Source: Chloroflexi bacterium HGW-Chloroflexi-6 (GTDB lineage: Bacteria; Chloroflexota; Anaerolineae; Anaerolineales; Villigracilaceae). From it: a stretch of DNA of 64,000 nt. This document shows positions 45,322 to 54,059 of the stretch, one piece after another. Both the position numbers and the translations under genes were made by a program. The notes under the pieces are model-generated. The model was given only the letters and a program-made list of their open reading frames with translations, did no database searches and was not told the DNA's origin. Every line of letters begins with the position of its first letter. Position 1 is the stretch's first letter. The stretch is from assembly GCA_002840685.1 (NCBI GenBank), contig PHBU01000023.1, positions 1 to 64,000 of the forward strand. Direction: 5' to 3'.

Positions 45322-46971
45322 ATGAAAAAAACGAATCTCATCTTCTACCTGTTTTTGGCCGCAAGTTTGCTAATCAGTTGCACCCCGCCAGCGCCAAGCG
45401 CATTGCCGCAGACTCCCAACCCAACGATGCAACAGGTCACACCAATCCCAGTTGTATCTCCTACTACATCGCCGCAGCCAAACCCAACCGCATCTCCCCA
45501 GCCAACCGAAACGGCGACCCCGAGATCGCGAATCAAACCCGGTGATTCGGTTGAGTTTATGAACGGGATCGCCTACATCGCCTCGCATGTCCCGGATTGG
45601 GCCTACCCTCTTTCAGACCAGTCATTGCTGGCCTTGCGCGAAACTGGCGCGACGTGGGTTTCTTTGAATGCCTTTATTACTCATTGGGATGATCCTGAAA
45701 TATCCCGTCAGGCAACCATTCATGCCATTCAGGAAGCGCATCGTCTGGGGCTAAATGTATTCTTGCGCCCCAAGTTTGAAGATACCAACCTGCAAAGTTA
45801 TCACCACGAAACCGGCTACTCGGCGGAGCAATGGCAGGCTTGGGCAGATCGCCACACTGAAGAACTTCTCCCATACGCTCAAATTGCCGAGGATTATCAA
45901 GTCGAAATGTTTTCGGTTGGCTACGAGATGAGGGCCACCGAACCCGAAGCCGAACATTGGCGCGCGATTATCCAAAAAGTTCGCGAGGTGTATCAAGGGC
46001 CACTGACCTACTCCAGCCTGCCAAACGAGGAAGCTGATATAACCTGGTGGGACGCTGTTGATTTCATCGGTGTGGACGGGTATTACAATTTGTCCAATAG
46101 CTCGAACCCCAGCGAAACTGAACTCAAGAACGGTTGGGTTCCGTATTTAAACAACCTGAAGCAGCTCTCTCAAAAATATGACAAACCGGTGATCCTGACA
46201 GAAATCGGCTATCCCAGCACGGTTTCAGCCGCTGCGGACCCAGGCAATTGGATGCACGGGACGATTGATCTGGAACTTCAAGCAAGGTTGTACAAAGTCC
46301 TTTTTGAAGTTATTCGGGAAAATTCGTGGATTCGCGGGGTCTTTATCTGGGCTTGGGACGAAACTCCATACCAGGGTGGAACCTGCGATTTTGAGCACAC
46401 TCCAAAGGGAAAACCTGCCGAAAATGTAATGCGCGAGTTCTTTGGCGCACCAGCGGTCAACTTGCCCGCTGCCGTCCCGGATTTACCTATTTTTGACGAG
46501 CAACAGATTGTGACTTATTCCCTATTCGATGATACTTTCTACTCTTTCATGGACCCAGGCTGGTCATGGAACACCCATTTTGAAGAAGTGACCACGCCCA
46601 CCCCGTTGGGAACATCATCCTTGCAAGTCACCATGAATGAAAATTCGGGGTTTGTGTTCTACCTGGGCGAAGTTGATATTCGTTCCTATCAGTGGCTGGA
46701 GTTTTATTTGTACCGGGATGATGAACAAAGTATTCCACTGCGCATCATGGCGTCAACACCCGACCAAACCATGTTGATTAACCGTCAAATTCGCAGTTGC
46801 TGGTACGTCGAGGGCGGCACAGTGCCCAACAAAACCTGGACTCGAGTTGTTATTCCATTGGAACATCTCAACATCCACGAACCTATTCAGACCATCGCAT
46901 TAATTAAATGGGAAGAAGGTGAGCTAAAGTTTTGGATAGATGATGTGAGATTGGTTGGCGCAAAGAAATAA
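45322..46971 (+). CDS. Lipoprotein with GH113-like barrel (paralogue)
   Basis: The protein has 549 residues. The signal peptide ends in the lipobox LLISC, followed by a Pro/Thr-rich linker. The barrel carries FSVGYEMRATEPE and VILTEIGYPST as candidate acid/base and nucleophile sites, and ITWWDAVDFIGVDGYY. The C-terminal sandwich ends with FWIDDVRLVG. It shares layout and many motifs with the protein encoded at 34724-36385. GGGAGG precedes the ATG. Confidence 0.82.
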   Translation: MKKTNLIFYLFLAASLLISCTPPAPSALPQTPNPTMQQVTPIPVVSPTTSPQPNPTASPQPTETATPRSRIKPGDSVEFMNGIAYIASHVPDWAYPLSDQSLLALRETGATWVSLNAFITHWDDPEISRQATIHAIQEAHRLGLNVFLRPKFEDTNLQSYHHETGYSAEQWQAWADRHTEELLPYAQIAEDYQVEMFSVGYEMRATEPEAEHWRAIIQKVREVYQGPLTYSSLPNEEADITWWDAVDFIGVDGYYNLSNSSNPSETELKNGWVPYLNNLKQLSQKYDKPVILTEIGYPSTVSAAADPGNWMHGTIDLELQARLYKVLFEVIRENSWIRGVFIWAWDETPYQGGTCDFEHTPKGKPAENVMREFFGAPAVNLPAAVPDLPIFDEQQIVTYSLFDDTFYSFMDPGWSWNTHFEEVTTPTPLGTSSLQVTMNENSGFVFYLGEVDIRSYQWLEFYLYRDDEQSIPLRIMASTPDQTMLINRQIRSCWYVEGGTVPNKTWTRVVIPLEHLNIHEPIQTIALIKWEEGELKFWIDDVRLVGAKK

Positions 46972-46987
46972 ATTTTCCTGAATTGTT

Positions 46988-47890
46988 TCATCCAGCCAGC
47001 CCCGCCAACTGCTCCGCCAGGTCAATGATTTTCTCACGCAAGCACAATTTTTCCAGCCAGGGAGTAGGGATGCCGGACTGCCCATACCAGGCCCCGGCAA
47101 TCTGTCCGCAAATTGCAGCCGTTGTATCGGCATCATCGCCCAAATTGGCGGCCTTCAGCACCGCTTCGGAAAACGTATCGGTGGTCCAGAAACACCACAG
47201 GGCTGCTTCGAGCGCATCCACCACGTAGCCGTTGCCGCGAATGTGGGTGGCGGATTTTTCCCGGTATTCGCCCCGGGCAATTGCCAGGATTTTCTCGGAC
47301 ACAATCCCCGACACACTGCTCTCAAACAGGATGGTTTCCTTCTCTGCTCCCGTCAAAGCCGAGACAAGCATCCCAGCAAAGAGCGCGCAGGCATCCACGC
47401 ATTCCTTTGCGCCGTGGGTGGTGCGGGAACTCTTTCCGGCATAACTCATGGTACGCTTTCGGCTGGGCGCATAAAACATAGCCACAGGAGCCAGACGCAT
47501 GAGCGAGCCATTCCCGGCGCTGGATGGGTGAGTCGAGCCGCTCATCGGTTTGCCAGTGGCTCTGAATTTCTCCAAAGCCTGACGGGTGGCATTGCCAATG
47601 TCAAAACAGGTTCCGGTGCTGGATAAATAACCATTTTCATACCAGGCCAGGAAACGGTTCATCTGGTCGAGCGGATCGAAGCCATTCTTTTCCACCAGGC
47701 TCTCGGCCAGGCACAGAGCCATTGAGGTGTCGTCCGTCCACTGGCCGGGCTGTAAGTTGAAGGCTCCGCCCCCGACCATATCGGTGACAGGTGGGAAACT
47801 ACCGCGTGCTTTGAATTCCACAGTTGTGCCGATGGCGTCTCCAACGGCCAGGCCGAGCAGACAACCACGGTAACGATCAAAGTCTTTCAT
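46988..47890 (-). CDS. ADP-ribosylglycohydrolase (DraG-like)
   Basis: The protein has 300 residues. Metal-binding motifs of the family are present: AVGDAIGTTVEF, WTDDTSMALCLAESL, and LGDDADTTAAICGQIAGAWYG near the end. It should remove ADP-ribose from proteins, nucleic acids or small molecules. It is convergent with the lipoprotein gene, with 16 bases between them. Confidence 0.92.
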   Translation of the reverse strand: MKDFDRYRGCLLGLAVGDAIGTTVEFKARGSFPPVTDMVGGGAFNLQPGQWTDDTSMALCLAESLVEKNGFDPLDQMNRFLAWYENGYLSSTGTCFDIGNATRQALEKFRATGKPMSGSTHPSSAGNGSLMRLAPVAMFYAPSRKRTMSYAGKSSRTTHGAKECVDACALFAGMLVSALTGAEKETILFESSVSGIVSEKILAIARGEYREKSATHIRGNGYVVDALEAALWCFWTTDTFSEAVLKAANLGDDADTTAAICGQIAGAWYGQSGIPTPWLEKLCLREKIIDLAEQLAGLAG

Positions 47891-48042
47891 AGGCCTTTTC
47901 CAGAGGGTGATTTCCCAGGATTATAAAGGAGATGCCACCTACGCGGTTTCACGATTTCTCAAATCTTGGTTTTTGCTTTCAGAAAATAGAAGAGGCCAAC
48001 TGAACGGAACGCCTATCTATGGCGCCAACCCATTAGATTGGT
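47891..48042. other. Non-coding stretch upstream of the ADP-ribosylglycohydrolase
   Basis: Nothing recognisable; presumably holds the promoter of the minus-strand gene. Confidence 0.4.
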
Positions 48043-48180
48043 AATTTTTTACACGCCAAAACACGCAATACAAGGCCCATTGTTTTGCGTGTGTTAGGCA
48101 TAATCGCATGAAAATCGTCTCTTTTGGGCCTGTTTTCTACCACAAATCACGCAATACAATCTTGCTGGGGGTAAAAATGG
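48043..48180 (+). repeat. Dispersed repeat, copy 3 (3' part only)
   Basis: It contains the conserved end of the dispersed repeat: ACACGCAA...TTGCGTGT hairpin, CATAATCGCATGA, GGGCCTGTTTTCTA, CACGCAATACAATC and GGGTAAAAA. It ends about 25 bases before the intron-like fragment. Confidence 0.65.
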
Positions 48181-48204
48181 AAGCTTTAAGATGTGGCTTT
48201 CTAG

Positions 48205-48415
48205 CCAAGATCGCGCCTAACAGACTATCGCCCGGATTCTGTTACGGGCTGCTGCTTTGCTCCTTCTTCTCGAAGGGTTACAACGCTTCGATGTAGTCAG
48301 TCGCCCGGCTACATCGGTTGCCTGCTGCTATCTAGCGGCCTAGTCGTTACCAGGACTGGACTTTCACCAGCAAGCAGACGATGACTTTTCACGACACACC
48401 CCGCTTTGTTGGCTT
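48205..48415 (-). mobile_element. Probable group II intron fragment (domain I)
   Basis: The minus strand reads GTGTGTCGTG (a possible GUGYG 5' end near 48399), then GGTGAAAGTCCAG, AACGACTAGGCCGCTAGATAG, CCCTTCGAGAAGAAGG, CAGCAGCCCGTAACAG and GATAGTCTG, in the order I associate with domain I of ORF-bearing bacterial group II introns. No reverse transcriptase follows, so it is a truncated copy. Recognition is from memory, not from an alignment. Confidence 0.5.
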
Positions 48416-48419
48416 GCGG

Positions 48420-49217
48420 TTATGGGAATTCAGCATTGCATGTTTGAATAACATATTTCAAGAATTTTACAGCGTCCATCATCCTGACAATTTTTGAACG
48501 ATATAACGATTTCTTTTTGCCTTCTCGAATATCAATCGCTTCCTGAATTAAAGAGTGCCAACGATTTGGAAGGCATGTAAGAGCATATTCTGCCGCTTTC
48601 GTTTTTGTAGTTATTGAATTTTTCCGAAACGTGTAGTATTGTCGCAACACGCCTAATACTGTCCATTGGATGCCCCAATCTGAAAGCATAACAAAGAAAC
48701 CATCAATACGATTCGTCCAACTAACCCAATAAGAATTTAGGTTTTCTTTTGTTTTGGCGATGAGTAAGTCCCAATCAACTGTAAAAGGCAATTCGGCAGT
48801 TTCTTTGCCAATAATTGCTATGCCGTGATTTTTTAATATCCACCATGTGATGGAATTTATTTCAAAATATCCTTTGTCATGGAATTTATCATCGTGATAA
48901 TAAGGATGAGGTTCCATTTCATTTTCAAAATTTCCTAAATCATGAATCTGGATATAACATCCAGACAATTTCCACTTTGGAAACTCTTTCTCGATTGTCT
49001 TATGGACTACAGTAAGTTTCTCGATGTCTGCTTGATTTGCTTTTCGATTGAGAACAGCGACAAAATCAATATCGCTAAACTTTTCGTTGAACCCGTCTAA
49101 AGCAATTGAGCCAACAATGTAAAAACCGCTAATCAAATCGGGTAATTCTTTGTTCGTAAGAAAAGCATAGTTTTCCAAGATGGGACGAACAGGTTCTGGG
49201 ATTCGTTGATTTATCAT
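48420..49217 (-). CDS. AadA-like nucleotidyltransferase (DUF4111 C-terminus)
   Basis: The protein has 265 residues. The nucleotidyltransferase motif GSIALDGFNEKFSDIDFVAVL (GS, then DxD) is at about residues 37-57, and the DUF4111-like helical C-terminus includes WGIQWTVLGVLRQYYTF. Relatives include ANT(3'')/ANT(9) aminoglycoside adenylyltransferases; chromosomal homologues of this kind may have other substrates. The gene is AT-rich compared with most neighbours and lies between two intron-like fragments, suggesting acquisition. Confidence 0.82.
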   Translation of the reverse strand: MINQRIPEPVRPILENYAFLTNKELPDLISGFYIVGSIALDGFNEKFSDIDFVAVLNRKANQADIEKLTVVHKTIEKEFPKWKLSGCYIQIHDLGNFENEMEPHPYYHDDKFHDKGYFEINSITWWILKNHGIAIIGKETAELPFTVDWDLLIAKTKENLNSYWVSWTNRIDGFFVMLSDWGIQWTVLGVLRQYYTFRKNSITTKTKAAEYALTCLPNRWHSLIQEAIDIREGKKKSLYRSKIVRMMDAVKFLKYVIQTCNAEFP

Positions 49218-49293
49218 TTTAATACCTTTTGTTTTTATCTACATACCACATAATTTCATTGATAAGCTAAAGCAATCCAGCGGGAATTAAAAT

Positions 49294-49404
49294 TCAAAAT
49301 ACACCTATCAGGTCAGAGAAGCATATCGGAACTCCAAGAGACATCAACCACGGAGCTATAATAAATATCCCAATTCCAAAAAGTAACAACGCGATAATAC
49401 ACAT
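49294..49404 (-). CDS. Very small hydrophobic protein (36 aa)
   Basis: The ORF starts MCIIALLLFGIGIFIIAPWL and is almost one membrane helix with a short tail ending LIGVF. GCAGGAG sits six bases before the ATG, a good ribosome-binding site. No family is recognised. It could be a small membrane toxin or leader peptide, or a chance ORF. Confidence 0.45.
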   Translation of the reverse strand: MCIIALLLFGIGIFIIAPWLMSLGVPICFSDLIGVF

Positions 49405-49439
49405 AGGATTCTCCTGCAGAATTCAGTATGTGTATCGAA

Positions 49440-49545
49440 TATCTTTGCGGCCATCGCGGTAGAGCAACCAGTTACCCGGTCGACCCCGCACAAATTCCGG
49501 GATGCGGAACTACCGCACCGGGCTTTTCAGAGATGTTCGCGGGAG
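49440..49545 (-). mobile_element. Second group II intron-like fragment
   Basis: The minus strand has AAAAGCCCGGTGCGG...CCGCATCCCGG...GTGCGGGG, then GACCGGGTAACTGGTTGCTC and CTACCGCGATGG. This resembles the segment just upstream of the reverse-transcriptase ORF in bacterial group II introns. No ORF of that kind follows. It lies upstream of the nucleotidyltransferase gene, in the reverse order to a normal intron relative to the other fragment. Confidence 0.45.
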
Positions 49546-50055
49546 ATCAGGGGCAAACGCCCTTCTTGCATATCCTATCTGGAAATGACGGAGAATCAAA
49601 CGCCATTTCAGTTGACTACATAGCCAAGGCAACAACAGCAGCCGAGAAAAAGGCGATGATGCCCTGGGTTTCAAGCAAACTTTTTCGGGTTGGATTCGAG
49701 CCAATGATGGCCGCGAGCGGGAAGACGACGGTCAGGTTCAGTCCAAGGTACAAGCCAGATGGTGTTGATGATGTAGACAGTAAGCATAGTTTTAGCTTTT
49801 ATGTGGTCAGCCCGGAAACCCGGTCCTGGCAGCAAGCTCCCATGAAGTTTGGGATCCCGTGACCCCGTTTAGGAAAGCTGTAATTCCCTTTATATGCTGT
49901 GCCATTCAGTCCTTCTCGAAAATCGAGGCTTTTGGCAAATGGGCATCGCAGAATGCCTTTTTTAGGTTAAAGATAGTTGCTCGAACTGCCCCAAAAAACG
50001 GTGTTTCTGCCGGGATAGGGGGGCTTAGGATGCTTTATTAGGCGGCACTTGAATA
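49546..50055. other. Region without a convincing gene
   Basis: On the minus strand about 49600-49790 could encode a decayed membrane peptide (MLTVYIINTIWLV, then after a frame change LNLTVVFPLAAIIG and GIIAFFSAAVVALAM). No intact gene is supported. Confidence 0.4.
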
Positions 50056-51471
50056 TCACTTAACCCATCGATAAATATTATAGCTTTCCCCTGTCAACCT
50101 TTTTAGGTTTGATAAAGCGATCATCATACCAACGGCAGTTAAGGAAAAATCTGAGATATTATCCCAAATATCAAATAACGGTTTTATACGAGGTTCCAAA
50201 TCAAGCAACAGTTTTTTTCCGTCTCCAATGTACTTATTGCAGAAATCCGAATACTTTTCATAAAGCTCATCTATGTGGTTTTCCGCTGTGTTCATGGATA
50301 TCTGTGTCTCGCGGAATTCATCTTGATCAAGTGCAACATGCAGTGTCTCCCCAATTTGACGTCCCTCCCCCTTAACAGTTTTTGTCAGAAATTGATATTT
50401 ATCTTTTATAGGTTTGAAAAACTCATATTGTGCTAAATTCGCTGAAACTAGAAGGTCAACTTCATCTTTTGGATACGGAGTCCAGTGAATCCCTGTAAAT
50501 TTGATTGGAAATACCGTTTTTTCAGATCGCGTTACACATCCAATGTTTTCAATATGAAGATAAAAGAGTTTTGAATTTGGTAACCCATCCAGACACGGAA
50601 TGATATGTGACTGTAGATATTCGATCAGGTCACCCCAGTTTTCCATCGTAAGTGTCTGCCCATGTTGTAATAGAAAAATCAAGGACAGCGCATTGAAGTG
50701 CTGCACAACGAGTTTTGAGATACAAACAAGGGCTTCATTCTGTGCTAGCTTAAGGAAAGATTGTTTAGATGCTGATGCCCTTTCAACAAGGATATCAACG
50801 AGAACAGTAAATATGGTTTGGTCGCCCGAACGTGCATACGCCTGTTGTGCATGGAATAATGCATACTGAAAATCGGGATCTGATGCACTTCTAAGTGCGG
50901 CGGCGTTAGTGCTTGCCAATGTTCCAAGGAAAAAATCAGTGAATTGCTCTCCTCGTTCCCAAGCAAGCTCGTAAGCATTACCACTAAGTCGGTACATATT
51001 TGACTCGAAAACATCCTGAGCGATTTGTCGAACATCGCCATAAGTGATGCTTGATTGAGATGGAGTAATGCTAGCTTCGATCCTATGAAGCAGATTTTCG
51101 ATTTCGTTAAAAGATACATTCAATTTATTTTGCTTTTTCAATATGTGTGAATAAGCATGAAAGAAACTATCCCTTGTTATCAGCTTGTCAAATCCGCTTT
51201 CGGCAATTGCTAGTTCAACTTGTTGTTTTATTTCATCTTCTGATATTTTGTCGTTGTGCGCAACACGATCTAGAAGACTTCCAATAGCCTCTACGCCAAT
51301 CCCACTAGCTATCAATGCTAATTCTGGCGGTAACTTAATTCCAGGTACTAATGCAAATATACCCAATAGTGCGGTCGTGTACGTTATTGTTTTCGCTGAC
51401 TGATTCGATATGATTTCCAATAATCTAATCAATGCAGGTAGGCGAGTTGGCTTTTTGGTTTCTTCAGTCAT
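50056..51471 (-). CDS. Conserved hypothetical protein, possibly LPO_1073/Vpar_1526-like
   Basis: The protein has 471 residues. A hydrophobic helix pair lies at about residues 30-65 (YTTALLGIFALVPGIKLPPELALIASGIG); the rest is soluble and mostly helical. The opening, with a region rich in residues around IKLPPE, recalls the LPO_1073/Vpar_1526 family, but I am not certain. ATG 51471 is chosen because GGAAGG lies nine bases upstream. It is AT-rich and flanked by mobile remnants, which fits an accessory or defence gene; no enzymatic motif is seen. Confidence 0.6.
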   Translation of the reverse strand: MTEETKKPTRLPALIRLLEIISNQSAKTITYTTALLGIFALVPGIKLPPELALIASGIGVEAIGSLLDRVAHNDKISEDEIKQQVELAIAESGFDKLITRDSFFHAYSHILKKQNKLNVSFNEIENLLHRIEASITPSQSSITYGDVRQIAQDVFESNMYRLSGNAYELAWERGEQFTDFFLGTLASTNAAALRSASDPDFQYALFHAQQAYARSGDQTIFTVLVDILVERASASKQSFLKLAQNEALVCISKLVVQHFNALSLIFLLQHGQTLTMENWGDLIEYLQSHIIPCLDGLPNSKLFYLHIENIGCVTRSEKTVFPIKFTGIHWTPYPKDEVDLLVSANLAQYEFFKPIKDKYQFLTKTVKGEGRQIGETLHVALDQDEFRETQISMNTAENHIDELYEKYSDFCNKYIGDGKKLLLDLEPRIKPLFDIWDNISDFSLTAVGMMIALSNLKRLTGESYNIYRWVK

Positions 51472-51686
51472 TGCGAACACCTTCCAATTGCTATTCCTGT
51501 GCGAATCAATGCCGCCGAACTATGTATTTATCGGGGTGTACATAGAAAAATTAATCTGGCATACTGCAACTGCTTCAGTTTTGGTGGGACAGGATGGCTC
51601 TGAACAAGACTTCGGTTAGGTGTGCATTTATTTTAGTATAAAAACGGAGATTGGGATCAAATTTGGGGTTGGAAATCAAAAACGGC

Positions 51687-52311
51687 GCCTGGAGGCGGAT
51701 CCGCTTTTTTAGGGAGATGATCGGCGCATATATCGGTGGGCAGGTTTTGCAAAACGATTTTGAATTAGGATCTGCCTTATAAGCTTTTTTATCATTTTCT
51801 ATATCCCATATTCCGCACTCATGAAATGCAGATTTAGGAATTATTCGCCCCACTTTAGCCCCTAAATTAGCCTAAAACTGGGACTTTCTCCCACATTCCC
51901 GAAATTCTCAGAAAAACAAGCTGTCATTTGGGGGGCTTGGTGAAACCAAGTATCAGATGAGTGGGAGAATACTGTGCCAACTAAAGGCCGTTTTTTGCCT
52001 GTCTCGCGGGAGAAATAATTTGCAGAAACGCATTTTAAGGGTGCGGAATGTGGGCTATATGGCTCTTGACACTGCAATAACTGGTGCAATAATCGGTGAA
52101 ATTCATATAGCCTATCGTAGCGTGCTCATTCCTAAGCATTATAGGTTTGCGGTTGTTACAGATACGCGAGTTGCTAACGGTTCATTTTTCTTGCCCACCA
52201 CGTGCAATACAAGTGGCATTGTTTTGTGTGCTACGCCATAATCAGCATGAAAATAGGGCTTTTTGGCCCATTATGCATCCTAAATTACGCAATACAATCA
52301 ATTCCAAGAGA
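51687..52311 (+). repeat. Dispersed repeat, copy 2 (interrupted)
   Basis: Matches copy 1 (39290-39665) on both sides of a 250-base insertion (51805-52054). Shared blocks: CATATATCGGTGGG, TTTTGCAAAACGATT, then after the insert CATATAGCCTATCGTAGCGTGC, GAGTTGCTAACGGTTC and TACGCAATACAATC. It lies directly downstream of the CRISPR-Cas operon. Confidence 0.7.
51805..52054. mobile_element. MITE-like element with terminal inverted repeats
   Basis: The left end CCCATATTCCGCACTCATGAAATG and right end, read in reverse, CCCACATTCCGCACCC then TTAAAATG, agree at 20 of 24 positions. The element is flanked by TAT/TAT-like bases and is absent from copy 1 of the surrounding repeat, so copy 1 serves as the empty site. 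It encodes nothing, so it must have been mobilised in trans. Confidence 0.75.
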
Positions 52312-52427
52312 AAATGAGGAAGTTTAAGACATACTGTCCAAGCCGAGGCGGCACTTTTTCCCTACAGCTGGCACTAAGGAAATATTAGCTGGGCGGAAAA
52401 TTCCGGCAAATTCTCATCCAAACACAT

Positions 52428-52458
52428 AAAAAATCCCCACTTTATTCGGGGATTTTTT
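52428..52458. terminator. Terminator of the cas operon
   Basis: The stem AAAAAATCCCC/GGGGATTTTTT with loop ACTTTATTC has T-runs in both directions. It lies about 75 bases after the cas6 stop. Confidence 0.8.
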
Positions 52459-52534
52459 ATGTTAATAATTCATATTACGCAAACCAGACAAAATCATTTT
52501 CATCCTGGCATTATTGGTGCAAAACGCCTCGGCA

Positions 52535-53356
52535 TTACTTTTCCACTTGCAAGCCAAAAGCGCGTACATAACGTGTTCGACCAAAACCCTCAGTAGTGTA
52601 TTTGCCTGTGCCACAAAATTCTGCGAATAACGCTAATGTCTGCCAGCTCTTCAAATAATCACCCACTCGTGAAGCTGGCAAGTCATCCTTGTCGATAAGA
52701 ATGTGAAAATCAACCGTACCCAGCAACCCGTTCAATTCTTTTTCACCCTTGGTGTAACCTGACTGCGTATCCATTTTTATACGACGAGTGTAAACACACC
52801 TTTCCACCCAAACAAGGAAATTTGGTGGCAAAAGAATGGATGAATACTGCTCCCATCTACGCACATAGAATCCCCATAAGGCTTTTGGTGTAGGCAATAA
52901 GTCATAATGACGACCTCGCTCGATGATTGTAGGCGATAAAAAATCCAGCGTCACCCCGTAAGCGGCTGGCGATTGCTCATACAACCCTGAAAAAGTCTCG
53001 CCATTATATTGGCCAGGTTTGACCCCTTGCACTTCAAGCATTGCGTTTCCCAATCTAATGCTCGCGCGGCGCGCAGCCAACAAAGCCCAAGCAGAAGCTA
53101 TTTGATTGCCTAAGTCAGCTTGGAAGGTGGTGACGCGTAGCCCGGCTACATTGCTCTGATCAGCCAAAATCGCTACTGAATAGGGGGCTGTCATCCCTTC
53201 TTGATGCTGTTGCCCAAACTTATGCAAAGCATCGGCAAGTTGGGGGGTCAACTGGTTATAAAACAACCCGCGCAGGCTCTCCCCCCGCACCGTGCGTAGA
53301 GGTAGGGGGCCATGCTGGTTTCGTAATGAAATTTCGTAGGATTGGAGGTCTGACAT
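52535..53356 (-). CDS. cas6: Cas6 CRISPR RNA endonuclease
   Basis: The protein has 273 residues with two ferredoxin-like folds. The C-terminal glycine-rich loop GTGKYTTEGFGRTRYV is characteristic of Cas6. It processes pre-crRNA at the base of the repeat hairpin, leaving an 8-base 5' handle (CTTGAAAC expected). It is the last gene of the type III-B operon, 14 bases after the SAVED-like gene. The catalytic His is not assigned. Confidence 0.85.
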   Translation of the reverse strand: MSDLQSYEISLRNQHGPLPLRTVRGESLRGLFYNQLTPQLADALHKFGQQHQEGMTAPYSVAILADQSNVAGLRVTTFQADLGNQIASAWALLAARRASIRLGNAMLEVQGVKPGQYNGETFSGLYEQSPAAYGVTLDFLSPTIIERGRHYDLLPTPKALWGFYVRRWEQYSSILLPPNFLVWVERCVYTRRIKMDTQSGYTKGEKELNGLLGTVDFHILIDKDDLPASRVGDYLKSWQTLALFAEFCGTGKYTTEGFGRTRYVRAFGLQVEK

Positions 53357-53370
53357 ATGCTCAAGTCGAA

Positions 53371-54024
53371 TTACAAATGTGTATTGGTTGCAAATCTTAA
53401 TTCCCGAGAGATGCTTAAGACCGGTTTGTATTCTTTGCCATTCCAGTGGTAAACGGTCGCATTATCTACTGTTCCCCAAACTGCGCCAAGACCAAAAGCT
53501 AATGTTACCGGAACAGCCAGAAAAATATGCAAATCAACTGAGCCGCTTTCGTTTTTGATGGCATTAATAGCCATGTTGAATTCCTGCACCATCTCGAACC
53601 ATTCTTGAGGGTTATCCTCATTAATAGCTTTTAGATTTGCGGTGTAATCTCCAGTATTGGTCACAACAATAAGGTTTGCATCAATCTGGTTGTTTTCCAA
53701 ATAACGAGCAGCATCATTCACAGCCCGACGAGAAACCTCGACGATGATAGCCACATTTTCCTTGTCAATAACCATTTCTTGACCATCATGATACGATAGT
53801 CCTGGAGGTAAAGACGGCTTTTTTTTGCGACTCTTCTTAGTAGGAATATCTGCTTTTTTGTTTCCAACTGCCAAGGTAACCCAATGCTTACCAGTTTGAA
53901 GTATTTTTACTAATCCTGATCCTGCTGTGCCTATGGCTGTTCCTACAGTCAATATATTTTCAATACCTGGTTTTATCTTATCCATAACTTCAAAAAATGT
54001 TTTTAGCTGTTCGGGCAGGTCCAT
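53371..54024 (-). CDS. SAVED-like cyclic-oligonucleotide sensor, candidate effector
   Basis: The protein has 217 residues. Residues 90-208 resemble the C-terminal half of a SAVED domain: NVAIIVEVSRRAVNDAARYL, then VDLHIFLAVPVTLAFGLG at 163-180 and ATVYHWNGKEYKPVLSI at 189-205. The N-terminal 55 residues contain a glycine-spaced hydrophobic helix (ILTVGTAIGTAGSGLVKIL) that might insert in membranes, followed by a lysine-rich linker. No nuclease, protease or TIR domain is fused. GGAG precedes the ATG. In CBASS and some type III systems SAVED domains bind cyclic oligonucleotides; here it probably senses the Cas10 product. The effector activity is unknown. Confidence 0.65.
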   Translation of the reverse strand: MDLPEQLKTFFEVMDKIKPGIENILTVGTAIGTAGSGLVKILQTGKHWVTLAVGNKKADIPTKKSRKKKPSLPPGLSYHDGQEMVIDKENVAIIVEVSRRAVNDAARYLENNQIDANLIVVTNTGDYTANLKAINEDNPQEWFEMVQEFNMAINAIKNESGSVDLHIFLAVPVTLAFGLGAVWGTVDNATVYHWNGKEYKPVLSISRELRFATNTHL

Positions 54025-54059
54025 AAACTATTCTCCACTAAAAGTCTGATTTTTGAGAT

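Noticed and set aside
48205..48415. RNase P RNA
   Set aside because: The highly conserved RNase P core motifs are absent; the motif order fits group II intron domain I better.
49428..49862. 144-codon plus-strand open frame
   Set aside because: No ribosome-binding site or family likeness, and it overlaps the intron-like fragment on the other strand.
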